A stretch of 7,843 bases of DNA from Lachnospiraceae bacterium UBA3814 (GCA_002368575.1 DFEA01000068.1:1-7843); one strand, 5' to 3'; positions 1 through 6,698 are shown, numbered from the stretch's first letter. The notes: generated from the sequence alone by a model not told the origin. Numbers and translations: made by a program.

Positions 1-35
1 AGCCCCTGATCGATCATTCTCATTTCTGCATCCAT
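1..35 (-). CDS. Unidentified gene, 5' end only (runs off the left edge)
   Basis: Only the start of this minus-strand gene is present. It begins with ATG at 35-33 and reads MDAEMRMIDQG before leaving the window. The start is chosen because AAAGAGG (49-43) lies 7 bases upstream and a well-formed minus-strand promoter lies at 126-154. Eleven residues are too few to assign a family. The gene is divergent from the diguanylate cyclase gene, and the two share about 210 bases of upstream DNA. An in-frame start further upstream is unlikely, because the ATG at 80 leads to a stop at 39-41. Confidence 0.55.
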   Translation of the reverse strand, partial: MDAEMRMIDQG

Positions 36-38
36 TTT

Positions 39-80
39 TTAACCTCTTTCGCTTGATTTATCTGCCTCTGTTTTATTCAT
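39..80 (-). CDS. Possible 13-residue leader peptide
   Basis: A minus-strand ATG at 80-78 opens a 13-codon frame (MNKTEADKSSERG) that ends with TAA at 41-39, three bases before the start of the left-edge gene. A modest GGAAG sequence lies upstream of the ATG. It falls inside the predicted leader of the left-edge gene, and its last codons overlap that gene's Shine-Dalgarno site, so translating it could couple to the next gene. The composition is polar, with no run of one amino acid that would suggest classical attenuation. It could equally be a chance ORF. Confidence 0.2.
   Translation of the reverse strand: MNKTEADKSSERG
43..49 (-). promoter_or_regulatory. Shine-Dalgarno site of the left-edge gene
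   Basis: AAAGAGG on the minus strand, 7 bases before ATG 35-33. It decides the start of the partial gene at the left edge. Confidence 0.55.
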
Positions 81-125
81 GATTTTTCTTCCGGAAAAAT
101 TCTGCGATGTGATAATAACGGAGAT

Positions 126-154
126 ATTGTAGCAGAATAAGCCGGATTGTACAA
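126..154 (-). promoter_or_regulatory. Minus-strand sigma-A-type promoter for the left-edge gene
   Basis: On the minus strand, TTGTAC (154-149) is followed after exactly 17 bases by TACAAT (131-126). Each box is close to consensus (TTGACA, TATAAT). Transcription would start near 119, giving a leader of roughly 84 bases before ATG 35. The rest of the 36-246 gap holds only the possible leader peptide and the plus-strand extended -10 listed separately. Confidence 0.6.
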
Positions 155-214
155 GATATGGATGGGGCTGGAAAAGAAATCCCCGCCGGTATTATATGCA
201 ATCAGGCTCGGATG

Positions 215-223
215 TGCTATTAT
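215..223 (+). promoter_or_regulatory. Candidate extended -10 promoter of the diguanylate cyclase gene
   Basis: TG-c-TATTAT at 215-223 fits an extended -10 element. A poor -35 match, TATGCA, lies 17 bases upstream (195-200). Transcription would start near 230, right at the AGGAGG ribosome binding site, so the leader would be only about 17 bases. No better plus-strand promoter is visible in 36-246. Confidence 0.35.
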
Positions 224-230
224 CTTATAC

Positions 231-236
231 AGGAGG
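231..236 (+). promoter_or_regulatory. Shine-Dalgarno site that sets the diguanylate cyclase start
   Basis: A perfect AGGAGG lies 10 bases before ATG 247. The frame is open back to an ATG at 196, but that codon has no ribosome binding site, so 247 is the preferred start and the 17 upstream codons are unlikely to be translated. Confidence 0.8.
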
Positions 237-246
237 CAAAGGACGC

Positions 247-1551
247 ATGGAGAATATAAACAGCGAACGGATAAAAACGATGCTCGACAACCTCATCAGC
301 GGGATCTGTGCTTTTTCCTATGACTCAGCATCTAAGGAGCTGATATTTGATTACATTAACGACGGTGCCTTTCGCATGCTTGGGACTACACGGGCTCTTG
401 GAGAGAAATATATCACACAGCATGTTAAGGATATGATCCTCCCCCAGGATCTCCCCATCGCCGCGCAATGGCTCTCCGACATCCTCCAGGATAACGGGGA
501 TGAGGAGACTATCTTTCGCTATGTTACGTTTCAGGGCAGTCTTGCGCATATGCGGATCAAGGGAAACCTCTACAGCCGGCAAGGGAGCATCCATAACATC
601 GTCTGCACCTTTTCCGACTGCTCCGAGGAGATCTCCATACAATACGAAACGGAAAAGGAGCTCAACTTCATGAATTCGGTCGTGGGCTACCGTACCCGTT
701 TTGATTACCTCGTCCGTACAGATTCCCTTGTGATCCACAAAAACGATGACCCCGCGGAAAATAATGAGGTATTTATTCCCCGCTATCTTTCCTCCGAAAC
801 TACCCACGGCATTCATCCTGACGACTGGCCGTTGTTTTCGGAGGCTATCGAAAGAGCCATGAAACACCCCTGCAAGGACCAGATCGATTACCGCGTCCGT
901 GAGGCAGCAGAAGGCGGCGAATACCGGTGGTATCAATGCAATCTGATGAGCATTCAGGGAAACGACGGATACGTCACCCATGTCCTTGGAATGAACATTG
1001 ATATCCATGAGCGAAAGGTATGGGAGCTTATGCTTCAGAGCCGCGCCAACACGGATTCCCTGACACAGCTTCTTAACAAGGGAGCTACGGAAAACCGCAT
1101 CAGAAGCGCGATCACTGCCCACCACAGCAAAAAGCACATGGATGCCCTGATGATCATCGATGTCGATGACTTCAAATATATCAACGATACCTTCGGGCAT
1201 CTGATCGGAGACGAGGTGCTTCACTTTGTCGGCGATGCCCTGAAGCAGAATCTGAAGGGTATTGACATCGCGGGCCGTATCGGCGGAGATGAATTCATGG
1301 TATTTCTTCAGAATATTAAGTCTTCAGCAGACGCTGAGACCGTTGCGTCCCACCTGCAGGACATCATACACACCGGCTTTAAGAAAACGGAGGTCGCGGA
1401 TCACCTTTCAGTTTCCATAGGTATCGCGATAGGCCAGGATGAAAGCGAGGAATACGAGGAATTGTTCAGGGAAGCCGATACTGCCCTCTATGAAACCAAG
1501 CACAATGGCAAAGCAGGCTACACGCTGAGCAGGAATACCCCATCCTGTTAG
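247..1551 (+). CDS. Tandem-PAS diguanylate cyclase (GGDEF)
   Basis: A 434-residue protein that should condense two GTP into cyclic di-GMP in the cytoplasm. No transmembrane segment or signal peptide is visible. Two PAS-like sensor regions come first: about 10-125 and about 146-257, the second with the HPDD and EYRWYQ features of PAS_3-type domains. They are followed by a GGDEF domain, about 268-428. Catalytic features are intact: DSLTQLLNK (270-278), the metal aspartate in IIDVDDF (D305), N313 and D322, GRIGGDEF with GGDEF at 346-350, SIGIA (390-394), and ADTALYETK (410-418). The inhibitory I-site RxxD is KGID here (337-340), so the arginine is lysine and product inhibition may be weakened. 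No EAL or HD-GYP domain is attached. The ligand of the PAS domains is unknown. The gene stands alone on its strand and converges with the MFS gene. Confidence 0.93.
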   Translation: MENINSERIKTMLDNLISGICAFSYDSASKELIFDYINDGAFRMLGTTRALGEKYITQHVKDMILPQDLPIAAQWLSDILQDNGDEETIFRYVTFQGSLAHMRIKGNLYSRQGSIHNIVCTFSDCSEEISIQYETEKELNFMNSVVGYRTRFDYLVRTDSLVIHKNDDPAENNEVFIPRYLSSETTHGIHPDDWPLFSEAIERAMKHPCKDQIDYRVREAAEGGEYRWYQCNLMSIQGNDGYVTHVLGMNIDIHERKVWELMLQSRANTDSLTQLLNKGATENRIRSAITAHHSKKHMDALMIIDVDDFKYINDTFGHLIGDEVLHFVGDALKQNLKGIDIAGRIGGDEFMVFLQNIKSSADAETVASHLQDIIHTGFKKTEVADHLSVSIGIAIGQDESEEYEELFREADTALYETKHNGKAGYTLSRNTPSC

Positions 1552-1569
1552 GTGATTCAAATAAAGGTC

Positions 1570-1594
1570 AGCTTCAGGCAGCTCTTTTGTTTTT
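1570..1594 (+). terminator. Weak candidate terminator after the diguanylate cyclase gene
   Basis: In the 44-base gap between the convergent genes, AGCT (1570-1573) and AGCT (1580-1583) can pair across a 6-base loop, followed by a T-rich tract (CTTTTGTTTTT, 1584-1594). The stem is only 4 bp, so it is weak, but no better terminator is present between the two genes. The T-tract fits plus-strand transcription. Confidence 0.3.
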
Positions 1595-1595
1595 C

Positions 1596-2993
1596 TCAAT
1601 ACTCTCTTGAGATTTCATCCATACCGGTCATTGCCTTAAAGCTGTCAAGATCCCCTTCATTTCTGATAAACATGATCTCTTCAAAACGCCCCGTACGAAG
1701 ATCCTTAAGACCGGCCACCTGCTCCCCGTTACAGATGCTGCATCTCAGGATCGGTTTCTGATACTGCGGGTCAAACTCTATCCTCGCAGCCTTCTTTTTT
1801 TTAACTGGTTTTGTTTTGATCGTTGCCGCATAGGCGCTGTTGCAAAGCCCAAGAACAGCCGATAGCACGAAAAGCGTTTCGATCCCCAGCTTCTGCCATA
1901 TCAGCCCGCCGAACAGCGCGATAAAGACGGTGATCATATGATTGACGGAAACGCCCGTTGAAATCGTCTTCTGCATCTCGTCCCTGCTGTCGGAAATATC
2001 CTGCACATATACGTTTGCAGCGATAGACGCAAGCGAAATGATCGAATCCAGGACATAATTTGCGCAGCAGACGGTATAGGCTATATCCCTTGGGAAGATA
2101 TGGTGGGCGAAGCCGTAAAAGAAACAGACTATCACAAGGATCAGGGTATCCGTGATCATGACAGCCTTATAGCCGAACCTGTCTATGATCCTCCCAACTA
2201 TCGGGGCAAAAAAATAACCGGATACGGCGGAAATCGCAAAGAGCAGGGATATCCTCCCTGCATCCGCTCCGTAAAACAGGATGAGCACATATGGCCCAAA
2301 GGTAAAGAACACCTGCTTCCTTGCCCCGTAGAAAACCTCCAGCATATAATATTTTCTGAATTTCTTCTTAAAATAAAACCGGCTGCTGTTCCTGTTGAGC
2401 TCGCTTTCACCCGTCAGCTTCAGGCTTACAAAGAAGCTTATGGCAAAGAGCACCGCCGATATAAGAAAAAAGGTTCTGTAGGGCTTATCCTTAAAAAAAC
2501 GGGTAAAGCACGTTATTATCACAAGGAACCCGAAAAGCGTGCCGATCTGGTAAGCCGCATTCTGGTATCCCAGCGCTGTCCCGCCCTTTTTCTCCTCAGC
2601 ATACTCAAGCGTGATGGTATTCTTCATTCCGAGCTGGATGTGCTCTCCCAGGGAATACACAAAAACAGAAAGAGTCACAAGGACCCGGGTAGCAGGGACG
2701 GCCGCTATCATCCCCATTCCCGCCAGCATGATAACCGCTCCGATCTTATACAGCTTTTCTGCGGAAAAGGTATATAACGCCGCCAGTATAAACACCAGCA
2801 TCAGGCCCGGGATTTCCCTGAAAAACTCAGTGACCCCACGGTCAAACTCTGTCATGGCGACTATCTCTGCCAGATAATTGTCCAATATTCCTTTGTATAT
2901 GCCATATCCCAGACCCGAAAGCAATAACGAACCAAAAAAGATCTTAAAAGGAGATTCCGGCTTGAAAATTTTTTCGAGATTGTGCCTGAACAT
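1596..2993 (-). CDS. MFS transporter with a C-terminal CxxC domain fusion
   Basis: A 465-residue membrane protein. Hydrophobic segments suggest 12 transmembrane helices in the usual 6+6 pattern: helix 1 about 17-37, helix 6 about 174-193, helix 7 about 217-241, helix 12 about 371-391. VGRIIDRFG (266-274), in the cytoplasmic loop after helix 8, resembles the MFS motif A found in loops 2-3 and 8-9. The substrate cannot be told from sequence. After helix 12 a lysine-rich linker (about 395-401) leads to an extra soluble domain, about 405-465, with CSIC (C418, C421), GEQVAG and an acidic, hydrophobic C-terminus. Typical MFS proteins stop near 400 residues. I recall similar CxxC domains as small stand-alone Lachnospiraceae proteins but cannot verify this here. 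The ATG at 2993 has no Shine-Dalgarno site, and a TATAAT box ends 7 bases before it. The start is kept because helix 1 lies just after it. Confidence 0.85.
   Translation of the reverse strand: MFRHNLEKIFKPESPFKIFFGSLLLSGLGYGIYKGILDNYLAEIVAMTEFDRGVTEFFREIPGLMLVFILAALYTFSAEKLYKIGAVIMLAGMGMIAAVPATRVLVTLSVFVYSLGEHIQLGMKNTITLEYAEEKKGGTALGYQNAAYQIGTLFGFLVIITCFTRFFKDKPYRTFFLISAVLFAISFFVSLKLTGESELNRNSSRFYFKKKFRKYYMLEVFYGARKQVFFTFGPYVLILFYGADAGRISLLFAISAVSGYFFAPIVGRIIDRFGYKAVMITDTLILVIVCFFYGFAHHIFPRDIAYTVCCANYVLDSIISLASIAANVYVQDISDSRDEMQKTISTGVSVNHMITVFIALFGGLIWQKLGIETLFVLSAVLGLCNSAYAATIKTKPVKKKKAARIEFDPQYQKPILRCSICNGEQVAGLKDLRTGRFEEIMFIRNEGDLDSFKAMTGMDEISREY
1764..1802 (-). other. Candidate slippage site (A8 run) at the MFS/CxxC junction
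   Basis: The minus strand carries eight A residues (1802-1795) followed by G, read in frame as AAA AAA AAG. This contains the A-AAA-AAG heptamer type known from E. coli dnaX frameshifting. Four bases downstream, CTGCG (1789-1785) can pair with CGCAG (1768-1764). A -1 shift would give EGCEDRV then TGA, a protein of about 407 residues. Loss of one A would give KKRRLRG then TAG. Both keep all 12 helices and drop the CxxC domain. The heptamer and stem are seen; actual slippage is inference, and the run may simply encode lysines. Confidence 0.35.
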
Positions 2994-3000
2994 GTTTTCT

Positions 3001-3006
3001 ATTATA
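3001..3006 (-). promoter_or_regulatory. TATAAT box at the MFS gene (possible leaderless start)
   Basis: A perfect TATAAT (3006-3001, minus strand) is followed by 7 bases and then ATG 2993. Transcription would begin at or one base before the ATG, giving a leaderless message, which agrees with the absence of a Shine-Dalgarno site. The -35 region is poor: the best positioned hexamer is GTTATT at 3029-3024. Confidence 0.4.
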
Positions 3007-3011
3007 CCCGG

Positions 3012-3032
3012 TGCGTTTTCAATAATAACGCA
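3012..3032. repeat. Operator-like inverted repeat upstream of the MFS gene
   Basis: TGCGTT (3012-3017) and AACGCA (3027-3032) are perfect 6-bp inverted arms separated by 9 bases. They lie in the 50-bp gap between permease 2 and the MFS gene, over the -35 and spacer of the candidate promoter at 3001-3006. No T-tract follows in either direction, so it does not look like a terminator. A transcription factor operator is the simplest reading, but chance cannot be excluded. Confidence 0.35.
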
Positions 3033-3043
3033 ACAATTTTCTT

Positions 3044-4006
3044 CTACCTCTTGCCCTTATCATAGATCTCTCCCAGCGCTCTGGGACTTTTGTTGTCCTT
3101 GCTGAAGAAGATCAGCAGTACGAGCGTGAGCACATAAGGGAGGATCCTCACAAGGTCATTAAAGGTAGAGGGCATCCCCAGCCTTTGGATTATCGCGGAA
3201 CCAGCACTCCTGGCAAAGCCGAAAAGCAGGCAGGCTCCAAGCGTCGGCATTATGGACCAGTTGCCGAAGATAAGCGCGGCTATGGCAAGATATCCGTAGC
3301 CCAGATAAATATCCGGCGAAAAGCAGGCCGATATCGAATAGGCATAGCTCATGCCTCCGATGGCTGAAAGCCCCCCTGATAATACGACCGCGATCGTCCT
3401 TACCCTGTCAACATTTATGCCGGCCGCGTCTGCCGCATGTGGATTATCCCCGCATGCTCTTAAATGCAGCCCGTAGGTTGTCCTGTACATAACATACCAG
3501 GTAACCGCGGCGACCAGGATTATCAGGACCTCGAAGGGATATACCCTGGTGAAAACCGCACCAAGCACGGGTATCTCAGACAGTCCCGGAACCGTGAACC
3601 TTACGCTTGTTTCAAGAACGAACTTATCAGACCTGGCATTAAAGGCAAACTCGTTAATGCGCTTTGTCAGAAAGGCTGTAAGCGCCATCGCAAGGATATT
3701 GATCACAACGCCGCTTATGACCTGATTGGCCCTGAACCTTATGCACAGAATGACATGAACCATAGCATACAGCATGCCCCCCAAAACAGCGGCAAGAAAC
3801 GAAGCGTAAAAAGGAATGCTCCCGTGAGAGCCGGAGCTTCTTGTGATCAGCACGGCGATCAGCGCTCCGCAAAAGGCGCCGAAGCCCTGAAGCCCCTCAA
3901 GGGCAAGATTGGTAATGCCGCTTTTCTCGCTGAAGATCCCCCCTATAGCCATAATGAACATGGGAAGCGTAAAAGCCAGTCCGTCAATTATGATTGTATC
4001 GATCAT
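3044..4006 (-). CDS. nupQ: BMP-family ABC importer permease 2 (NupQ-like)
   Basis: A 320-residue integral membrane permease of the BPD_transp_2 (RbsC/NupQ-like) type. With its partner it forms the translocation path for the ligand delivered by the lipoprotein. Characteristic regions are SEKSGITNLALEG (26-38) after the first helix, the cytoplasmic coupling region YGLHLRACGDNPHAADAAG (178-196), and GYGYLAIAALIFGNW (236-250). The shorter length and these motifs match the second permease of nupOPQ-type operons. Its ATG overlaps the TGA of the upstream permease (ATGA, 4006-4003), and an AAGGAGG sequence about 12 bases upstream lies inside that gene, so the two are probably translationally coupled. 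By B. subtilis analogy the substrate is a nucleoside, perhaps guanosine; this is inference. The stop is TAG at 3046-3044. Confidence 0.9.
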   Translation of the reverse strand: MIDTIIIDGLAFTLPMFIMAIGGIFSEKSGITNLALEGLQGFGAFCGALIAVLITRSSGSHGSIPFYASFLAAVLGGMLYAMVHVILCIRFRANQVISGVVINILAMALTAFLTKRINEFAFNARSDKFVLETSVRFTVPGLSEIPVLGAVFTRVYPFEVLIILVAAVTWYVMYRTTYGLHLRACGDNPHAADAAGINVDRVRTIAVVLSGGLSAIGGMSYAYSISACFSPDIYLGYGYLAIAALIFGNWSIMPTLGACLLFGFARSAGSAIIQRLGMPSTFNDLVRILPYVLTLVLLIFFSKDNKSPRALGEIYDKGKR

Positions 4007-5130
4007 GCTTTCTGCTCCCCTCCTTCCAGGATATCCTCTGCCTCGATCCTTGAAACAAATCTCCTGATAAATTCACCGCAGGCCGCAAAAATAAGAATAA
4101 CGGCCGTTATTAGATCGGCTATCTCAATATCCACCCCCTGTTTACTGCTTAAATATATCGCCCCCTTCGAAAGGATCGTGATAAGGAAGGAGGCAAATAT
4201 GCAGCCTATGGGATCGTTGTTCCCCAAAAGTGCCACGGCAATAGCGTTAAAACCCATGCCCGGAACCACCCCGGGCTGTATCGACCCCATATACCCGCAG
4301 AAATACGTGACCCCGGCCAGTCCGGCCAGAGCTCCCGAAATAACCATCGTCTTTATTATGCTCCTGCTGATATTTATTCCCGCGTATCCCGCCGCTCTCC
4401 GGCTCAGGCCCACCGCCTTTATCTCGAAGCCCGCCGTCGTCCTTTCCATAAAGAACCTTATATATACCGCCGTAAGTATCGCAAGCGGGAAGGCAAGCGG
4501 TATGTCAAGCTTAAGACCTGAAGTCCTGACCGCCTTGAGCGAAAGCCGCGACATCTCACTCACAGGAGTGCTCTGCCTTGAGATCGGATCAATATAATAA
4601 GAGTTGATGAAGAACGTAAAGATGTACATGAGGATATAGTTCAGCATTATTGAAGAAACGACCTCATTTATATTAAATCTGTATTTGAGCCATCCAATGA
4701 GGGCACCGACCAGCGCTCCCGCTGTTATGCCGATGATAATAACGATCGGTTTCGCAAGAGGCGCGGCAAGCTCCGACATCCCGACGCTTACGCTTGCAAA
4801 AAACCCTCCCGCAAGCATCATCCCGGAAACCCCTATATTGAACATGCCTCCTTTAAGAGCCACCGCCACGGCAAGCGAAGCAAAGATCATGGGAGTGAGG
4901 GCGTCCAGAAAGCTCATGAAATCCGTAAACATATTCTGCTTTCCGGCATAAGATCTTTTGGGCATAAGCCCCGAACCCTGAAGAAGATTCCCATACGCCG
5001 ATATGGGATTCTTTCCGATAACGATAAAGATCAGGGAGGCCACTATCAGGCTTACGGCTATCGCAAATACGGATATACGGAGCATCTGCCTTTTTTCGCC
5101 GCCCAAAAGCCTTACAATCAGTTTTTTCAA
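4003..5130 (-). CDS. nupP: BMP-family ABC importer permease 1 (NupP-like), TTG start
   Basis: A 375-residue membrane permease of the BPD_transp_2 family, partner of permease 2. An N-terminal helix (about 17-38) is followed by a loop, then a core with GGMFNIGVSGMMLAGG (94-109), FNINEVVSSIMLNYI (152-166), a cytoplasmic coupling region FEIKAVGLSRRAAGYAG (235-251) and GMGFNAIAVALLGNNDPIG (291-309), all typical of first permeases in BMP-type importers. The start is TTG (5130-5128). GAGGGGTGATC just upstream is an extended match to the anti-Shine-Dalgarno sequence, and only 5 bases separate the start from the ATPase stop. No suitable ATG lies nearby; the next methionine is residue 16. The end overlaps the next permease by ATGA. 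Confidence 0.9.
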   Translation of the reverse strand: MKKLIVRLLGGEKRQMLRISVFAIAVSLIVASLIFIVIGKNPISAYGNLLQGSGLMPKRSYAGKQNMFTDFMSFLDALTPMIFASLAVAVALKGGMFNIGVSGMMLAGGFFASVSVGMSELAAPLAKPIVIIIGITAGALVGALIGWLKYRFNINEVVSSIMLNYILMYIFTFFINSYYIDPISRQSTPVSEMSRLSLKAVRTSGLKLDIPLAFPLAILTAVYIRFFMERTTAGFEIKAVGLSRRAAGYAGINISRSIIKTMVISGALAGLAGVTYFCGYMGSIQPGVVPGMGFNAIAVALLGNNDPIGCIFASFLITILSKGAIYLSSKQGVDIEIADLITAVILIFAACGEFIRRFVSRIEAEDILEGGEQKA

Positions 5131-5135
5131 TCAGA

Positions 5136-6680
5136 TCACCCCTCTCCCTTCTCAGCACCAAGCATGAACAGGCCCACATCCTCGACCGTGAGCTCACTTG
5201 CCTTTGCTATCCTGTTTATCCGGCCATTATATATTACTCCGATCGTATCAGCAAGGTTCATCACTTCATCAAGCTCAAGAGAGATGAGCAGCACCGCCGC
5301 CCCTCTGTCGCGCTCGTTGACTATCTGTTTGTGGATATTTGATATGGCGCCGACATCCAGCCCCCTCGTGGGCTGCATGAAAATGATCAGCCTGCCTTCC
5401 ATATCGATTTCCCTTGCAACTATTGCCTTCTGCTGATTGCCCCCGGACATGGAGCTGACTACCGTTTCATTCCCTTTTCCTGATCTTATGTCGTATTTCT
5501 CTATAAGCCTTTTTCCGTTATCGTTAAGGGCCTCTTCATCAAGCACTCCCTTCTTCGCAAAATCCGGACCGTAATAGCTCTTAAGCGCCAGATTGTCCCT
5601 GAGTGTAAACCCCATCACCAACCCGACGTTCTGCCTGTCTTCAGGTATGTAGGCAAGCCCCTCCTCTGCCCGCTCCCTTATCGTCCTGTCGGTTATATCC
5701 TCTCCGCATAAGAAAATATGCCCGCTTTTAACCCTTTCAAGCCCTGCGATCGCGTCCGCAAGCTCATTCTGTCCGTTGCCGGACACCCCGGCGAGGGCGA
5801 ATATCTCTCCCGCTTTGACCTCAAAGGATACGTCCTTTACGGCTTCAAAGCCGTCCTCATTGCAGACCGTAAGCTTTTCGACCTTAAGCACGGTCTCCCC
5901 CGGCTCTGCTCCGGCCTTGTCCACCGTAAAGGATACCTCTCTGCCGACCATAAGGCGCGCCATCTCCGCAGTGGATGTCTCCTTCACGTCCTTCACAGCC
6001 ATAAGCCTGCCCCTGTTAAGGATCGCACATCTGTCCGCTATCGCCTTTATCTCATTAAGCTTATGCGTGATTATTATTATTGTTTTCCCGCTGTCGCGCA
6101 GCCCCCTTATTATATTAAGCAGGGCTTCTATCTCCTGAGGGGTCAGAACCGCCGTCGGCTCATCAAATATCAGGATCTCAGCGTCCCGATAGAGCATCTT
6201 GAGGATCTCCACCCGCTGCTGGGAAGAAACATTTAAGTCGCTTATCAAAGCTTCAGGTTCCACCTTAAGTCCGTAGCTTTCAGACAGCCTGGCTATATCC
6301 CTGTTTGCCCTGTCAAAATCTACTGCCGGCAGGAATCCAAAAAGCTTTTTCCGAGGCTCCTGTCCAAGAATTATGTTTTCGGCGATCGTATAATTCGATA
6401 CCAGCTTAAAGTGCTGGTGCACCATGCCTATACCAAGCTTCGTAGCCATCCTTGGGGATTTTATGTTAACCTTTTTCCCCCGAATGAAGATCTCTCCCGC
6501 GTCAGGCTCATACATTCCGAACAATATGCTCATTATCGTCGACTTTCCGGCACCGTTCTCCCCCAGAAGGGCAAATATCTCACCCCTCCTTATACTCAGG
6601 GAAACATCATCATTTGCGATTATACCCGGAAAACGCTTGGTGATATGCTTCATTTCAACGATATATTCAGCATTATCCAT
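5136..6680 (-). CDS. nupO: Double-domain ABC importer ATPase (NupO-like)
   Basis: A 514-residue tandem ATPase of the sugar/nucleoside type (RbsA/MglA/NupO-like) that would drive uptake at the inner face of the membrane. NBD1 (about 8-250) has an intact Walker A GENGAGKST (40-48), Q-loop Q89, Walker B ILIFDEPT (169-176) and H-loop H206. Its signature is altered, LNVSSQQ (149-155). NBD2 (about 264-505) has a degenerate Walker A GVSGNGQN (298-305) without lysine, an intact signature MSGGNQQK (411-418), Walker B-like LIIFMQPTRG (431-440), and serine 467 where the H-loop histidine would sit. One hydrolytic and one non-hydrolytic composite site are therefore expected. ATG 6680 has AGGAAGAGG 9 bases upstream. 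It is the second gene of the operon, after the binding protein. Confidence 0.94.
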   Translation of the reverse strand: MDNAEYIVEMKHITKRFPGIIANDDVSLSIRRGEIFALLGENGAGKSTIMSILFGMYEPDAGEIFIRGKKVNIKSPRMATKLGIGMVHQHFKLVSNYTIAENIILGQEPRKKLFGFLPAVDFDRANRDIARLSESYGLKVEPEALISDLNVSSQQRVEILKMLYRDAEILIFDEPTAVLTPQEIEALLNIIRGLRDSGKTIIIITHKLNEIKAIADRCAILNRGRLMAVKDVKETSTAEMARLMVGREVSFTVDKAGAEPGETVLKVEKLTVCNEDGFEAVKDVSFEVKAGEIFALAGVSGNGQNELADAIAGLERVKSGHIFLCGEDITDRTIRERAEEGLAYIPEDRQNVGLVMGFTLRDNLALKSYYGPDFAKKGVLDEEALNDNGKRLIEKYDIRSGKGNETVVSSMSGGNQQKAIVAREIDMEGRLIIFMQPTRGLDVGAISNIHKQIVNERDRGAAVLLISLELDEVMNLADTIGVIYNGRINRIAKASELTVEDVGLFMLGAEKGEG

Positions 6681-6689
6681 AATACTGTT

Positions 6690-6698
6690 CCTCTTCCT
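6690..6698 (-). promoter_or_regulatory. Shine-Dalgarno site of the ATPase gene
   Basis: AGGAAGAGG (6698-6690, minus strand) ends 9 bases before ATG 6680 and supports that start. Confidence 0.7.

Noticed and set aside
82..100. Imperfect palindrome around TTCCGGAA in the left leader region
   Set aside because: The perfect core is only 8 bp and the flanks are A/T runs, so it is not distinguishable from chance.
196..246. Earlier ATG (196) for the diguanylate cyclase
   Set aside because: It has no ribosome binding site, whereas ATG 247 has a perfect AGGAGG at good spacing; the candidate -10 also lies between them.
325..1224. Long open frame on the minus strand opposite the diguanylate cyclase
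   Set aside because: It lies fully antisense to a clear GGDEF gene, has no recognisable domain, and is explained by the codon bias of the sense gene.
1530..1547. CAGGA/TCCTG inverted repeat near the end of the diguanylate cyclase gene as a terminator
   Set aside because: It is inside the coding region, has only a 5-bp stem, and no T-tract follows on either strand.
2100..2777. Plus-strand open frame opposite the MFS gene
   Set aside because: It is highly charged with no plausible domains and is antisense to a clear membrane protein.
3464..4597. Long plus-strand open frame across the two permease genes
   Set aside because: It is antisense to two well-supported permeases, has an unnatural composition, and shows no family features; a shadow frame.
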